64,000 bases of DNA from Metabacillus indicus LMG 22858 (GTDB lineage Bacteria > Bacillota > Bacilli > Bacillales > Bacillaceae), in NCBI RefSeq assembly GCF_000708755.2, contig NZ_JGVU02000005.1, positions 124,001-188,000 of the forward strand, in the 5' to 3' direction. Shown here piece by piece: positions 51,923 through 59,368 of this stretch; position 1 is the first letter of the stretch; each line of letters opens with the position of its first letter. The translations under genes were made by a program, and so were the position numbers. Under the pieces are notes generated by a model. It ran no database searches. It had not been told where the DNA came from and saw only the letters and a program-made list of their open reading frames with translations.

Positions 51923-52579
51923 TTGATTAGAGCCATATTCCTATGTCTGATTCTGCTGGTGATTACAAGCGGATGTCAATCAGGAGAAGACCGCAAAAAC
52001 GTTGAAACAGCACAGAAACCCCAGCAAGGAAATGATGCAATAAGGGATGAGTTTACAAGTAGTTTTATTGATCCCGACACTAAACCACAAAAAGGATTCT
52101 ACTTATTCAAATCAAAAACGGATAGTTTTACAATGAATTTTCCCGAAAACGCTACTTTAAACCAGGTGTTTTATGAAATAGAAGGAAAAAACTTTGAAAA
52201 TATGCTCTTCGGTGCTGATGACAAAGATGAAAATACGACGTTTTCAATGGTTTTGACCTACGAGAATCAGCCCGTTACAGCTGAAATAGAAGCAAATTTA
52301 TCATTGATTTCAGACAGCGTGAATTACAGTGGCGAATACCTCAAAGAAGAACTCACTGACAAAACAATCTATTACGCTGAAAAAACCAGCAAATCCAAAA
52401 ATGGTGAGACAACGTTCTACGAAATCTTCGGATATGCAAAATCGGCTGACAGTGACCAGGCTGTAAGCTTCACAAACGCTGTCAGCTGTTTGAAAACAGA
52501 AATGACATGCAAGATTGATGTAACCAAAGAAAAAATGAATACGATTGACTTAATGGAATCAATTGCTTTTATTAATTAA
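51923..52579 (+). CDS. Array lipoprotein 6, candidate immunity protein
   Basis: A 218-residue divergent paralogue. TTG start with GACAGGAGCC upstream. Lipobox TSGC near residue 16. The conserved motif is degraded (RDEFTSSFIDPDTKPQKGFYLFKSKTDSFTMNFP), yet spacing and the C-x6-C pair (CLKTEMTC) are kept. It has an extra polar linker rich in Lys, Gln and Asn after the Cys. Confidence 0.75.
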   Translation: MIRAIFLCLILLVITSGCQSGEDRKNVETAQKPQQGNDAIRDEFTSSFIDPDTKPQKGFYLFKSKTDSFTMNFPENATLNQVFYEIEGKNFENMLFGADDKDENTTFSMVLTYENQPVTAEIEANLSLISDSVNYSGEYLKEELTDKTIYYAEKTSKSKNGETTFYEIFGYAKSADSDQAVSFTNAVSCLKTEMTCKIDVTKEKMNTIDLMESIAFIN

Positions 52580-52620
52580 AGTGAAGAAAAACTAATTCTT
52601 CTGACAGGGGCCATATCTTA

Positions 52621-53268
52621 ATGGAAAAAAGAATCATGCTATTCTTCATTCTTTTATTTCTCTTTGCAGGCGGCTGCGGAATGAGTAAAGAAAGTAAGAA
52701 CGGGAAAGCAAATCAAGAATCTTTGCCTGAGACAGAAGCTTTTAAAGATGAGTTTACTAGAGAATTCATGAAATCAACGGAGGAAACAGAAGAAGGATAC
52801 TATACGTTTGAGTCAAAGACGAAGGGATATACAATCTTGTTTCCCAAGGATGCTATTGTATCAACAGGTGATTATGAGGCTGTGAAAGATCAATTTGAGA
52901 GTTTATCTTTCGGTGAAAAACGAATTGATGAAAAAATTTCATATTTTATTAAGTTGAGCTACGAAGACAACAGCAGTACAAGGGATATCGATACGAAATT
53001 AAAACTGCTCTCCAACGGTGTTGAGTATAAAGGTGATTATAAGAAAGTAGTACAAGGGGACTATATGATTTATTCGTCGGATGATGGGTCTGGAAATCCG
53101 GAGTATTACTACTATTTGGCTTATATCAAATCCGCTGCATCTGATCAAGCTGTTCGATTCACTTATTTTAGTAATTGCATTGTTGAAGAGAAAAGCTGTG
53201 AGCTGATAACGGAAAAAACAGAAGAACGGATTAATCAGATACTTAATTCAATCAAATTTAAAGAGTAA
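52621..53268 (+). CDS. Array lipoprotein 7, candidate immunity protein
   Basis: A 215-residue paralogue, ATG start, ACAGGGG upstream. Lipobox AGGC in MLFFILLFLFAGGC. The core PETEAFKDEFTREFMKSTEE and EEGYYTFESKTKGYTILFPKDA is nearly identical to lipoprotein 4; the second half is an older relative of lipoproteins 4 and 8 (IDTKLKLLSNGVEYKGDYKK, SNCIVEEKSCEL). C-x6-C present. Confidence 0.77.
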   Translation: MEKRIMLFFILLFLFAGGCGMSKESKNGKANQESLPETEAFKDEFTREFMKSTEETEEGYYTFESKTKGYTILFPKDAIVSTGDYEAVKDQFESLSFGEKRIDEKISYFIKLSYEDNSSTRDIDTKLKLLSNGVEYKGDYKKVVQGDYMIYSSDDGSGNPEYYYYLAYIKSAASDQAVRFTYFSNCIVEEKSCELITEKTEERINQILNSIKFKE

Positions 53269-53343
53269 TTTTTCTGCTTATAAATCTGCTCATACATTTA
53301 ATGATACACATTGTATTTCATCTACTGAGAGGAGCCGCGCAAA

Positions 53344-53961
53344 GTGAAAAGGGTAATACTGCTGTTAGCGATTGTGCTTGGAGTTACAAGCGGATGCGTG
53401 TCAAGTCAAGAATCTATACCGGATACTGAAGCTTTTAAAGATGAGTTTACTAGAAATTTTATGAAGTCAAAGGAGGAAACAGAAGATGGATACTATACGT
53501 TCGAGTCAAAGACGAAAGGCTATACAATCTTGTTTCCCAAAAATGCTACAGTATCAGTAGGTGACTATTCGGCAGAGCAAGATAAACTTGAAAGCTTATC
53601 CTTCGGAGAAGAACTATTGAGTGAGAAAATCTCATACTTTATTCGGTTAATCTATGAAGATAATGAAATCACGGATGAAATTGATACGAAATTAAAGTTG
53701 CTTTCCAGCGGTACTGATTATGAAGGGGAATATAAGAAAATAGAAAAAGGAGATAAAGTCATCTACCTTTCAGATGATGGTCCTAAAAATAAAGATTATT
53801 ATTACCTTTTGGTTTATGTAAAATCCACCGCTTCTAATAAAGCTATTCGCTTCTCCTATGTAAGCAACTGTATTGTTGAAGAGAAAAGCTGTGAGCGGAT
53901 AACGAAAAAAACAGAAGAACGGATTAATAAGATACTTTATTCTATCGAGTTTGTTGAGTAA
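53344..53961 (+). CDS. Array lipoprotein 8, candidate immunity protein
   Basis: A 205-residue paralogue; GTG start with GAGAGGAGCC upstream. Lipobox TSGC. The linker after the Cys is much shorter than in the others (SSQESIPDTEAF). The second half is nearly the same as lipoprotein 4. The C-terminal pair is CIVEEKSC. A slightly longer upstream gap (75 bases) contains no clear terminator. Confidence 0.77.
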   Translation: MKRVILLLAIVLGVTSGCVSSQESIPDTEAFKDEFTRNFMKSKEETEDGYYTFESKTKGYTILFPKNATVSVGDYSAEQDKLESLSFGEELLSEKISYFIRLIYEDNEITDEIDTKLKLLSSGTDYEGEYKKIEKGDKVIYLSDDGPKNKDYYYLLVYVKSTASNKAIRFSYVSNCIVEEKSCERITKKTEERINKILYSIEFVE

Positions 53962-54004
53962 GGATTCATATAGGAACTTATTTGTCATGACGGGAGCCGA
54001 CATT

Positions 54005-54649
54005 TTGAAGAGAATTTTACAGGTGTATATTCTTGTTTTACTAGCTGTAACAGGCGGCTGCGGAATGAATAGCGAACAGGGAAGCGGAAGAGAAAATCAG
54101 GATTCTTTTCCTGAAACTCGAGCGTTCAAAGATGAATTTACCAGAGAATTTATGAAATCAACGGAGGAAACAGAAGAAGGATACTATACGTTTGAGTCAA
54201 AGACGAAGGGGTATACGATGCTTTTTCCTGAAAACGGGAAAATATCTATGGGGGATTACGAACAGGTTGACACCGATTATGAGGCACTCAGTTTTGCGGA
54301 AAAAATAGATCAAGAGAACGTAACGTATTTTATCACAATCAATTTTGAAGAAAGCCCTCATACTAAAAACACTTCGTTGTATACTAAGCAGCTGTCAATT
54401 TCAACAGGATACAGCGGTGAGTATACACCTTATAAACTTGAAGATAAGACCATCTATTACGGGGAATATAAAGATCGTGAGAGCGGGCTGTATTTTTATA
54501 ATGCTTATATCGTATCCAATAAATCAGATAAGGGTATCCGCTTTGTATTTTCTGGAAGATGCATTGATGAACCAAAATCGTGTCACCCATCACCTTCTGT
54601 AATAAAAGATAGAATAAAAAGAGTAACGGAATCTATTACGTTTATCTAA
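54005..54649 (+). CDS. Array lipoprotein 9, candidate immunity protein
   Basis: A 214-residue paralogue; TTG 54005 with GACGGGAG upstream (the frame extends to 53951, overlapping gene 8, and is trimmed). The first 80 residues copy lipoprotein 5 almost exactly (LAVTGGCGMNSEQGS, PETRAFKDEFTREF), but the remainder is unique (ESPHTKNTSLYTKQLSISTGY, YIVSNKSDKGIRFVFSGRC). C-x6-C in CIDEPKSC. Confidence 0.77.
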   Translation: MKRILQVYILVLLAVTGGCGMNSEQGSGRENQDSFPETRAFKDEFTREFMKSTEETEEGYYTFESKTKGYTMLFPENGKISMGDYEQVDTDYEALSFAEKIDQENVTYFITINFEESPHTKNTSLYTKQLSISTGYSGEYTPYKLEDKTIYYGEYKDRESGLYFYNAYIVSNKSDKGIRFVFSGRCIDEPKSCHPSPSVIKDRIKRVTESITFI

Positions 54650-54720
54650 ATTTCAAAGGTGGCAGCAGAAAAAATTCAAGCCTGCGATTCTGCTGTCAAT
54701 ATTAAACAGGAGACATGCTA

Positions 54721-55371
54721 TTGAAACAAATGACATTGTTATATCTCATTATCTTATTAGCTTTTACAGGCGGATGCGGGTTAAGTTCCGGTTCGGAAAG
54801 GGAAAAAATGAATCAAGAATCGATCCCTGATACAGAAGCATTTAAAGATGAATTCACTCGGGGATTTATGAAATCAAATAAAGAAACAGAAGAAGGCTTT
54901 TATACATTTGAGTCAAGAACAGAAGCGTACTCGATGCTTTTCCCCGTGCGTGCAGTCATCTCAGATATAGAATACGAGGTCAACGGAGATTCCTTTGAAG
55001 CATTTTCAATTGGCGAAGACAAGGAGGAAGAGAATTATTCCTACTACATAAAAGTCATTTTCGAAGATAAAAAGACGACAAAAAATATTACTGGAAAATT
55101 AAATGTATTATCTGATATGGCTGGGTATACAGGTGAGTATAGGAAAGAAGCTGGTAAAGAATTTGATGTTTATCATGCATCTAAAGAAGAAATGAATTAT
55201 GGGAAAAATGTTGTTACTCACTTAGCTTATATAAAAGATAAGAAAACAAATAAAGCAATTTCATTCAATTTCAACGGAGGCTGTACAGATGAAGAAAAAC
55301 CCTGCGGACTCGATTCAAAAAATAGAAATGAAAGCTTTGAGAAGATTGTGAAATCACTTATCTTTAAATAA
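54721..55371 (+). CDS. Array lipoprotein 10, candidate immunity protein
   Basis: A 216-residue paralogue; TTG 54721 has ACAGGAG eight bases upstream (ATG 54715 would be too close). Lipobox TGGC in LLAFTGGC. Core PDTEAFKDEFTRGFMKSNKE and EGFYTFESRTEAYSMLFP. The second half diverges (VNGDSFEAFSIGEDKEEEN, YHASKEEMNYGKN). C-x6-C in CTDEEKPC. Confidence 0.77.
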   Translation: MKQMTLLYLIILLAFTGGCGLSSGSEREKMNQESIPDTEAFKDEFTRGFMKSNKETEEGFYTFESRTEAYSMLFPVRAVISDIEYEVNGDSFEAFSIGEDKEEENYSYYIKVIFEDKKTTKNITGKLNVLSDMAGYTGEYRKEAGKEFDVYHASKEEMNYGKNVVTHLAYIKDKKTNKAISFNFNGGCTDEEKPCGLDSKNRNESFEKIVKSLIFK

Positions 55372-55474
55372 AGGATGAAACAATTAAACAGAAGTAAACG
55401 TCAGGTTTATGAATAAGGTTCTAAGCAATTTCAAGCACTTATCATATTTCATCTCCGGAGAGGAGCCACACACA

Positions 55475-56119
55475 ATGAAAAAAGTACTACTGCTGTTTTT
55501 AACGACTATGCTTGCATTTACGGGAGGCTGCGGAATGACTAAAGAAAAGGATAACGGTAAAGTAGAACAACAATATATGCCTGAGACAGAAGCTTTTAAA
55601 GATGAGTTTACCAGAGAATTTATAAAATCAGCGGAGGAAACAGAAGAGGGATATTATACATTTGAGTCAAAGACTAAGGGCTATACGATGTTGTTTCCTG
55701 AGAACGCCAAAGTATCTAAAAGCGATTACGAATTACATGAAAATAAGTACGAAACATTAAATCTAGGAGAAAAAATTAGCGATATTAATAATTCATACTA
55801 TATAAAATTAACGTACGAAAAGAGTCCAAACATAAATGATATAGATGTACATCTAGATCAATTATCTATAACTTCTGGCTATAAAGGGGAATTCAAAGAA
55901 ATCGATAATGGTACAAATATAGTCTATTACGCTAGAGAGAATAATAACGAAAAAGGTCTGTTTTATTATATAGCACTAATTAAGGCAAACAATACAGATC
56001 AATTAATAAGATTGACGTTTGACAGTAGTTGTTCTAATGGTGAAACAGAGTGTGATGTAGATGCTGACAAGCTGGAGCAAAGGTTAATGGAAGTAGTTAA
56101 TTCCATAAAATTTAAATGA
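55475..56119 (+). CDS. Array lipoprotein 11, adjacent to the toxin gene
   Basis: A 214-residue paralogue; ATG 55475 with GAGAGGAGCC upstream. Lipobox TGGC in MLAFTGGC. Core PETEAFKDEFTREFIKSAEE and EGYYTFESKTKGYTMLFPENA, then a unique second half (NSYYIKLTYEKSPNINDIDV, ENNNEKGLFYYIALIKANN). C-x6-C in CSNGETEC. It ends 27 bases before the lipase-like gene, so by position it is the best candidate for the cognate immunity protein. Confidence 0.78.
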   Translation: MKKVLLLFLTTMLAFTGGCGMTKEKDNGKVEQQYMPETEAFKDEFTREFIKSAEETEEGYYTFESKTKGYTMLFPENAKVSKSDYELHENKYETLNLGEKISDINNSYYIKLTYEKSPNINDIDVHLDQLSITSGYKGEFKEIDNGTNIVYYARENNNEKGLFYYIALIKANNTDQLIRLTFDSSCSNGETECDVDADKLEQRLMEVVNSIKFK

Positions 56120-56146
56120 AATGGTTAAATCCGAGGTGAATTGATA

Positions 56147-58102
56147 GTGGATGATAATCAAATACTATTTTCAGATTTAATGAGGAGTAGAATTGCTGAA
56201 CTGGAATACGGAGGCAAAGATAAAAAACGTATTACTGAAGAAGACATAAGACGTATTTATATTGAGGAGACTGGTAAGAACCCTCCTAAAAACATTGTTC
56301 TGTATCACTCTGATGACTTTAAAAGCCCTGATTCCCTAGATTCAGGTTTTGATGGTACGATAATTCATTTTTATGATATCGAAAATGGAATAAATGAATC
56401 TTACACAATAACTAGAGGAAGTGAAAACAAAGAAAAAAACGATAGTACTCCACTTGATTGGATTTACAATGCTATGGGAATTTATACAGGTGTTAATCAA
56501 AGTCAGTTTGATTCAGCAGTACAATTCGATTCGAAAGTGACAAGAGAAATCAACAAGATGATAGATAAAGAGATAAAATTAATGAGGAATAAAAATGTAA
56601 AAATTGATTTAAAAGATGTTGATCTAATTAAGTATGGCATAGGACATTCTCTGGGCGGAAACCTCATTCAAATGTTACACATATCAGTCGGAAATTTTAA
56701 AGATGTTTATGCAATAAATGACGCCCCTCCAAGTGCATATCAGTTGGCTACAATAGATAGGAAATTCAGAAAAAGTATAGAGGAAGAATTTAATATAGAT
56801 AGTTCATCTATAGACCAAATCTACACCATCCCCCCAAAAGACCTAAAAGCCTTCGCCGAATCCTACTACAAAGAACAAGGCAAGAACATCCACCACCTCA
56901 CGAATGAGGAGGATATGCTCTTTGCTGCTTCTGAGCTGCGCGGATTTTTGGATTTGGGGAGCCGGACTATGCTGGATTCGAATCCTAATTTTGAGAGTAT
57001 CAGGGAGCGGATTGCGAATCTTTCGGATGAGGATCTGTATGAGATGCAGAAGTTTCTTGTGAAGTATGCCCCTGCGTACAAGGCAGGAGGCTACGACGGA
57101 CTGATTAAGGCGATGACGGGAATTGATCTTGTCTTGCTGCAGGATTTAAAGGACGAGTGGGAGGGCTTCAGCATCACGGATAATCCTGTTGATACGCTGG
57201 ATTCTGCCTGGGAGACGATGAAGAAGTTTGATGAGATGGCTGTGAGTTTAAGAGATTTCATCGAGCAGCTGCCTGTGCTTGCTGAGAACATACCGGTCAT
57301 TCTCAGCATTTTCACGGATTTAACGAGCGAGGAGATTTCGGTCATTGAGGGTGAGCTCGCGGGTATGGAGAGTGATGTGATTGAAATCCGTTCGATGATA
57401 ACAGATTTGATGAGCATGAGCACGATGGAGGACCTGCTTACTCTCAATCCCTTTACGTTCTTTGAAAACATCAAGGATATTAAGGAACAGTTTGAAGCAA
57501 TCGATTCTAAGATCAACGGGTTAAAGGACAGGTTCGACAAGATCTTTGCTGCCATTGACAGAGCGAAGCTTGATTTCGGGGCAGCTGTCGAGGGCCACAG
57601 CCTGCAGCAGGTTTCAAACGCGCTTGCGAAAAAAGGAAGGCGCTATGAAGGCGGAAATCTTATTCTTTATAAGACGGGTGCAGACGGGAAGAAAATTGAA
57701 GTGAATCTTTCCTCTTCGGTACGTATTTATCAGAGGGGGATGGACAGCTATGAAGACCGGGAGGAATCACTTAAGCGATATCAGGCTGCTTATGATGCCG
57801 TATTTCTTGATGATTTTGAGACGAGAAAAAGACATCTCCTGAGTCAGATTCAGGATATGGAGACAAACCCCCGCGCTTTCAGAAGTGTGTTTAACCTTGA
57901 GGACTCAGAGATCAGCAGCATTCAGGTCCATGAGCACATTCCGCCTCTACCTCCTGCATTTGCTGACCGCATGGAGGAAGCTGTGCATCATTTTCAGTAT
58001 CAGTTTGATAAAGGAAGAAGGCTTGTGACTTCCATTAAGACGTCGATTGAGAAAATGTTTAATGAAGAAAAGGATATTGCCGCCATTTTTGAGCTGAGAT
58101 AG
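56147..58102 (+). CDS. Type VII-secreted lipase-like toxin, reverse architecture
   Basis: A 651-residue protein. The N-terminal alpha/beta-hydrolase-like part carries the nucleophile elbow GHSLGG (residues 166-171, Ser168). Candidate partners are an Asp in AINDAPPS (about 190) and a His in NIHHLTNEED (249 or 250). The remaining 380 residues are helical with coiled-coil-like stretches (SINGLKDRFDKIFAAIDRAK) and a C-terminal tail. There is no Sec signal peptide. A toxin domain at the N-terminus with an LXG-like helical export part at the C-terminus is the arrangement of S. aureus TslA. GTG 56147 has GAGGTG eight bases upstream. Base composition shifts near codon 225. Confidence 0.72.
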   Translation: MDDNQILFSDLMRSRIAELEYGGKDKKRITEEDIRRIYIEETGKNPPKNIVLYHSDDFKSPDSLDSGFDGTIIHFYDIENGINESYTITRGSENKEKNDSTPLDWIYNAMGIYTGVNQSQFDSAVQFDSKVTREINKMIDKEIKLMRNKNVKIDLKDVDLIKYGIGHSLGGNLIQMLHISVGNFKDVYAINDAPPSAYQLATIDRKFRKSIEEEFNIDSSSIDQIYTIPPKDLKAFAESYYKEQGKNIHHLTNEEDMLFAASELRGFLDLGSRTMLDSNPNFESIRERIANLSDEDLYEMQKFLVKYAPAYKAGGYDGLIKAMTGIDLVLLQDLKDEWEGFSITDNPVDTLDSAWETMKKFDEMAVSLRDFIEQLPVLAENIPVILSIFTDLTSEEISVIEGELAGMESDVIEIRSMITDLMSMSTMEDLLTLNPFTFFENIKDIKEQFEAIDSKINGLKDRFDKIFAAIDRAKLDFGAAVEGHSLQQVSNALAKKGRRYEGGNLILYKTGADGKKIEVNLSSSVRIYQRGMDSYEDREESLKRYQAAYDAVFLDDFETRKRHLLSQIQDMETNPRAFRSVFNLEDSEISSIQVHEHIPPLPPAFADRMEEAVHHFQYQFDKGRRLVTSIKTSIEKMFNEEKDIAAIFELR

Positions 58103-58117
58103 AAAGGGGTTATTTTG

Positions 58118-58444
58118 ATGAACCAGGTCTTTAAAAGGCACCGGTTTGATTCGATTTCGGAACATCCCGGCAAAGCAGAGCATATCAATGCCCAGCTGAA
58201 CCAAATCGCTTCTGAAGATGCAGCTCTGACTTCATATATCACAAATGAACTCGCAGGCAGCTCCGCCCTGTTCATTGATGAAGTGTTTAAAGAGCTGAGT
58301 CAGCTTCAGCGGGAGAACGAACATGCTGTCAATCAGTATACCTATATGAATCACATGCTTTCGAACCAATACACTTCTTTAATAGAAGAAATCCGCACTC
58401 AGAGCGTAACGATCCGCTATGATAAAAAAGAACCAGTAAGCTAA
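58118..58444 (+). CDS. Small helical partner of the secreted lipase
   Basis: A 108-residue, almost entirely helical, soluble protein (FIDEVFKELSQLQRENEHAVN, YTYMNHMLSNQYTSLIEEIR) with no signal peptide. It begins 15 bases after the toxin stop, with AAAGGGG eight bases before the ATG. Small helical proteins of 90-110 residues beside LXG or TslA-type toxins (Lap/TlaA class) bind the toxin's helical domain and form the composite secretion signal. I assign it that role by size, fold propensity and position, not by recognised homology. Confidence 0.6.
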   Translation: MNQVFKRHRFDSISEHPGKAEHINAQLNQIASEDAALTSYITNELAGSSALFIDEVFKELSQLQRENEHAVNQYTYMNHMLSNQYTSLIEEIRTQSVTIRYDKKEPVS

Positions 58445-58728
58445 TCCGACACCATATTTCACTAAATGAGACATTAAGTATCAGAAAGTACAAAGGACTT
58501 ACCAACTATAAACTGGAATTTTTATTAAATTTTTTCCTTATAATAGGTTTATTATCCATTTAATAGTGGGTATTTATAAATAGATTTTACTAGTAGTGAG
58601 ATTTTTTTCCTCTCTTACATATTAGTAGATAGTTTGTACCATTTTACTAGTATCACCCAAGTAACAATTGACCTCTATGGTCTTTGTTTATACAATTAAT
58701 GTAAATTCATGTAAAAGGAGAGATAATG
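58445..58728. other. AT-rich regulatory region before yukE
   Basis: About 280 bases without an ORF. TTTTACTAGTA occurs twice (58585-58595 and 58642-58652), with a related TTAGTAGAT between them. A good promoter lies at 58668-58696. No clear terminator for the toxin operon is visible. Confidence 0.5.
58668..58696 (+). promoter_or_regulatory. yukE promoter
   Basis: TTGACC (58668-58673) and TACAAT (58691-58696) are spaced by 17 bases, about 30 bases upstream of the WXG100 gene. Confidence 0.7.
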
Positions 58729-59022
58729 ATGTCAGGAATTATTCGCGTAACACCAGCAGAACTTGTCGATATGTCAAAACGCTACAGCAACGAGGGTGGA
58801 GAACTTGGACTTCTTATCGGCCGTCTTGACAGCATGATCGGTCAGCTACAGGCTATGTGGGAAGGGGAAGCGAGCAACGCTTTCAGAGACCAATACGAGG
58901 AGCTTAAGCCTTCTTTCGTGCAAATGCAGAATCTTGTAGAAGATATCTCAAGACAATTGGACAAAACAGCACACGCTCTTCAAGAAGCGGATGCAAACAT
59001 TGCTGGCCAAATCCGCGGCTAA
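58729..59022 (+). CDS. yukE: WXG100 protein YukE/EsxA
   Basis: A 97-residue helical hairpin protein with the W-E-G turn in LQAMWEGEASNAFRDQYEEL (about residues 36-55). It ends ANIAGQIRG, very like B. subtilis YukE. It is exported as a dimer by the type VII system and needed for its activity. Two ATGs (58726, 58729) follow AAAGGAGAG; the choice changes only one residue. It has its own promoter, and a hairpin lies between it and yukD, which would give the usual high yukE level. Confidence 0.96.
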   Translation: MSGIIRVTPAELVDMSKRYSNEGGELGLLIGRLDSMIGQLQAMWEGEASNAFRDQYEELKPSFVQMQNLVEDISRQLDKTAHALQEADANIAGQIRG

Positions 59023-59056
59023 TAGCATCTGAAAGACAATTTAGTGAAGTGCTAAA

Positions 59057-59101
59057 AAGGAGCGCCGATTCTATTTTAGATGAAGGCGCTTCTTCATTTT
59101 T
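59057..59101 (+). terminator. Partial terminator between yukE and yukD
   Basis: AAGGAGCGCC and GGCGCTTCTT pair over an 18-base loop, followed by CATTTTTG. The weak T-run suggests incomplete termination, so yukD-yukC-yukBA would be read at a lower level than yukE. Confidence 0.6.
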
Positions 59102-59114
59102 GAGGTGAAAAGGC

Positions 59115-59354
59115 ATGTATATAGAAGTGACGATAGATTTGAAGCATTATACAGGAGAGACATTTGATCTGAGGCTGTCGAACTATCACTCTGTGAAAAA
59201 AGCAGTGGATATTGTGTGGCAGGCAAAATGCATTTCTGACCCACCTCGAGAAGGGTACTGGGTGCGCGTTCCCAATAAGCAAATTGTCCTATCAGGCAAC
59301 CATAAGCTTGTAGAATGCGGAATTACAACAGGAGACCGATTTGAAATCCTATGA
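59115..59354 (+). CDS. yukD: Ubiquitin-like YukD/EsaB
   Basis: A 79-residue protein with a ubiquitin-like beta-grasp pattern (YIEVTIDLKHYTGETFDLRL at the start, GNHKLVECGITTGDRFEIL at the end). The family is a cytosolic accessory of the Yuk/Ess type VII system; it lacks a C-terminal di-glycine and is not conjugated. GAGGTG precedes the ATG. Its stop lies 15 bases before the yukC start, so the two are coupled. Confidence 0.93.
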   Translation: MYIEVTIDLKHYTGETFDLRLSNYHSVKKAVDIVWQAKCISDPPREGYWVRVPNKQIVLSGNHKLVECGITTGDRFEIL

Positions 59355-59368
59355 AGGAGTCATTCTCA

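Noticed and set aside
48559-56119. Reading the lipoprotein array as a set of pseudogenes
   Set aside because: All eleven frames are intact with ribosome sites, lipobox-type signals and a conserved Cys pair, so they look functional.
56147-58102. Classical LXG toxin with C-terminal toxin domain
   Set aside because: The catalytic GHSLGG is in the N-terminal part and the C-terminus is helical, so the order is reversed relative to LXG proteins.
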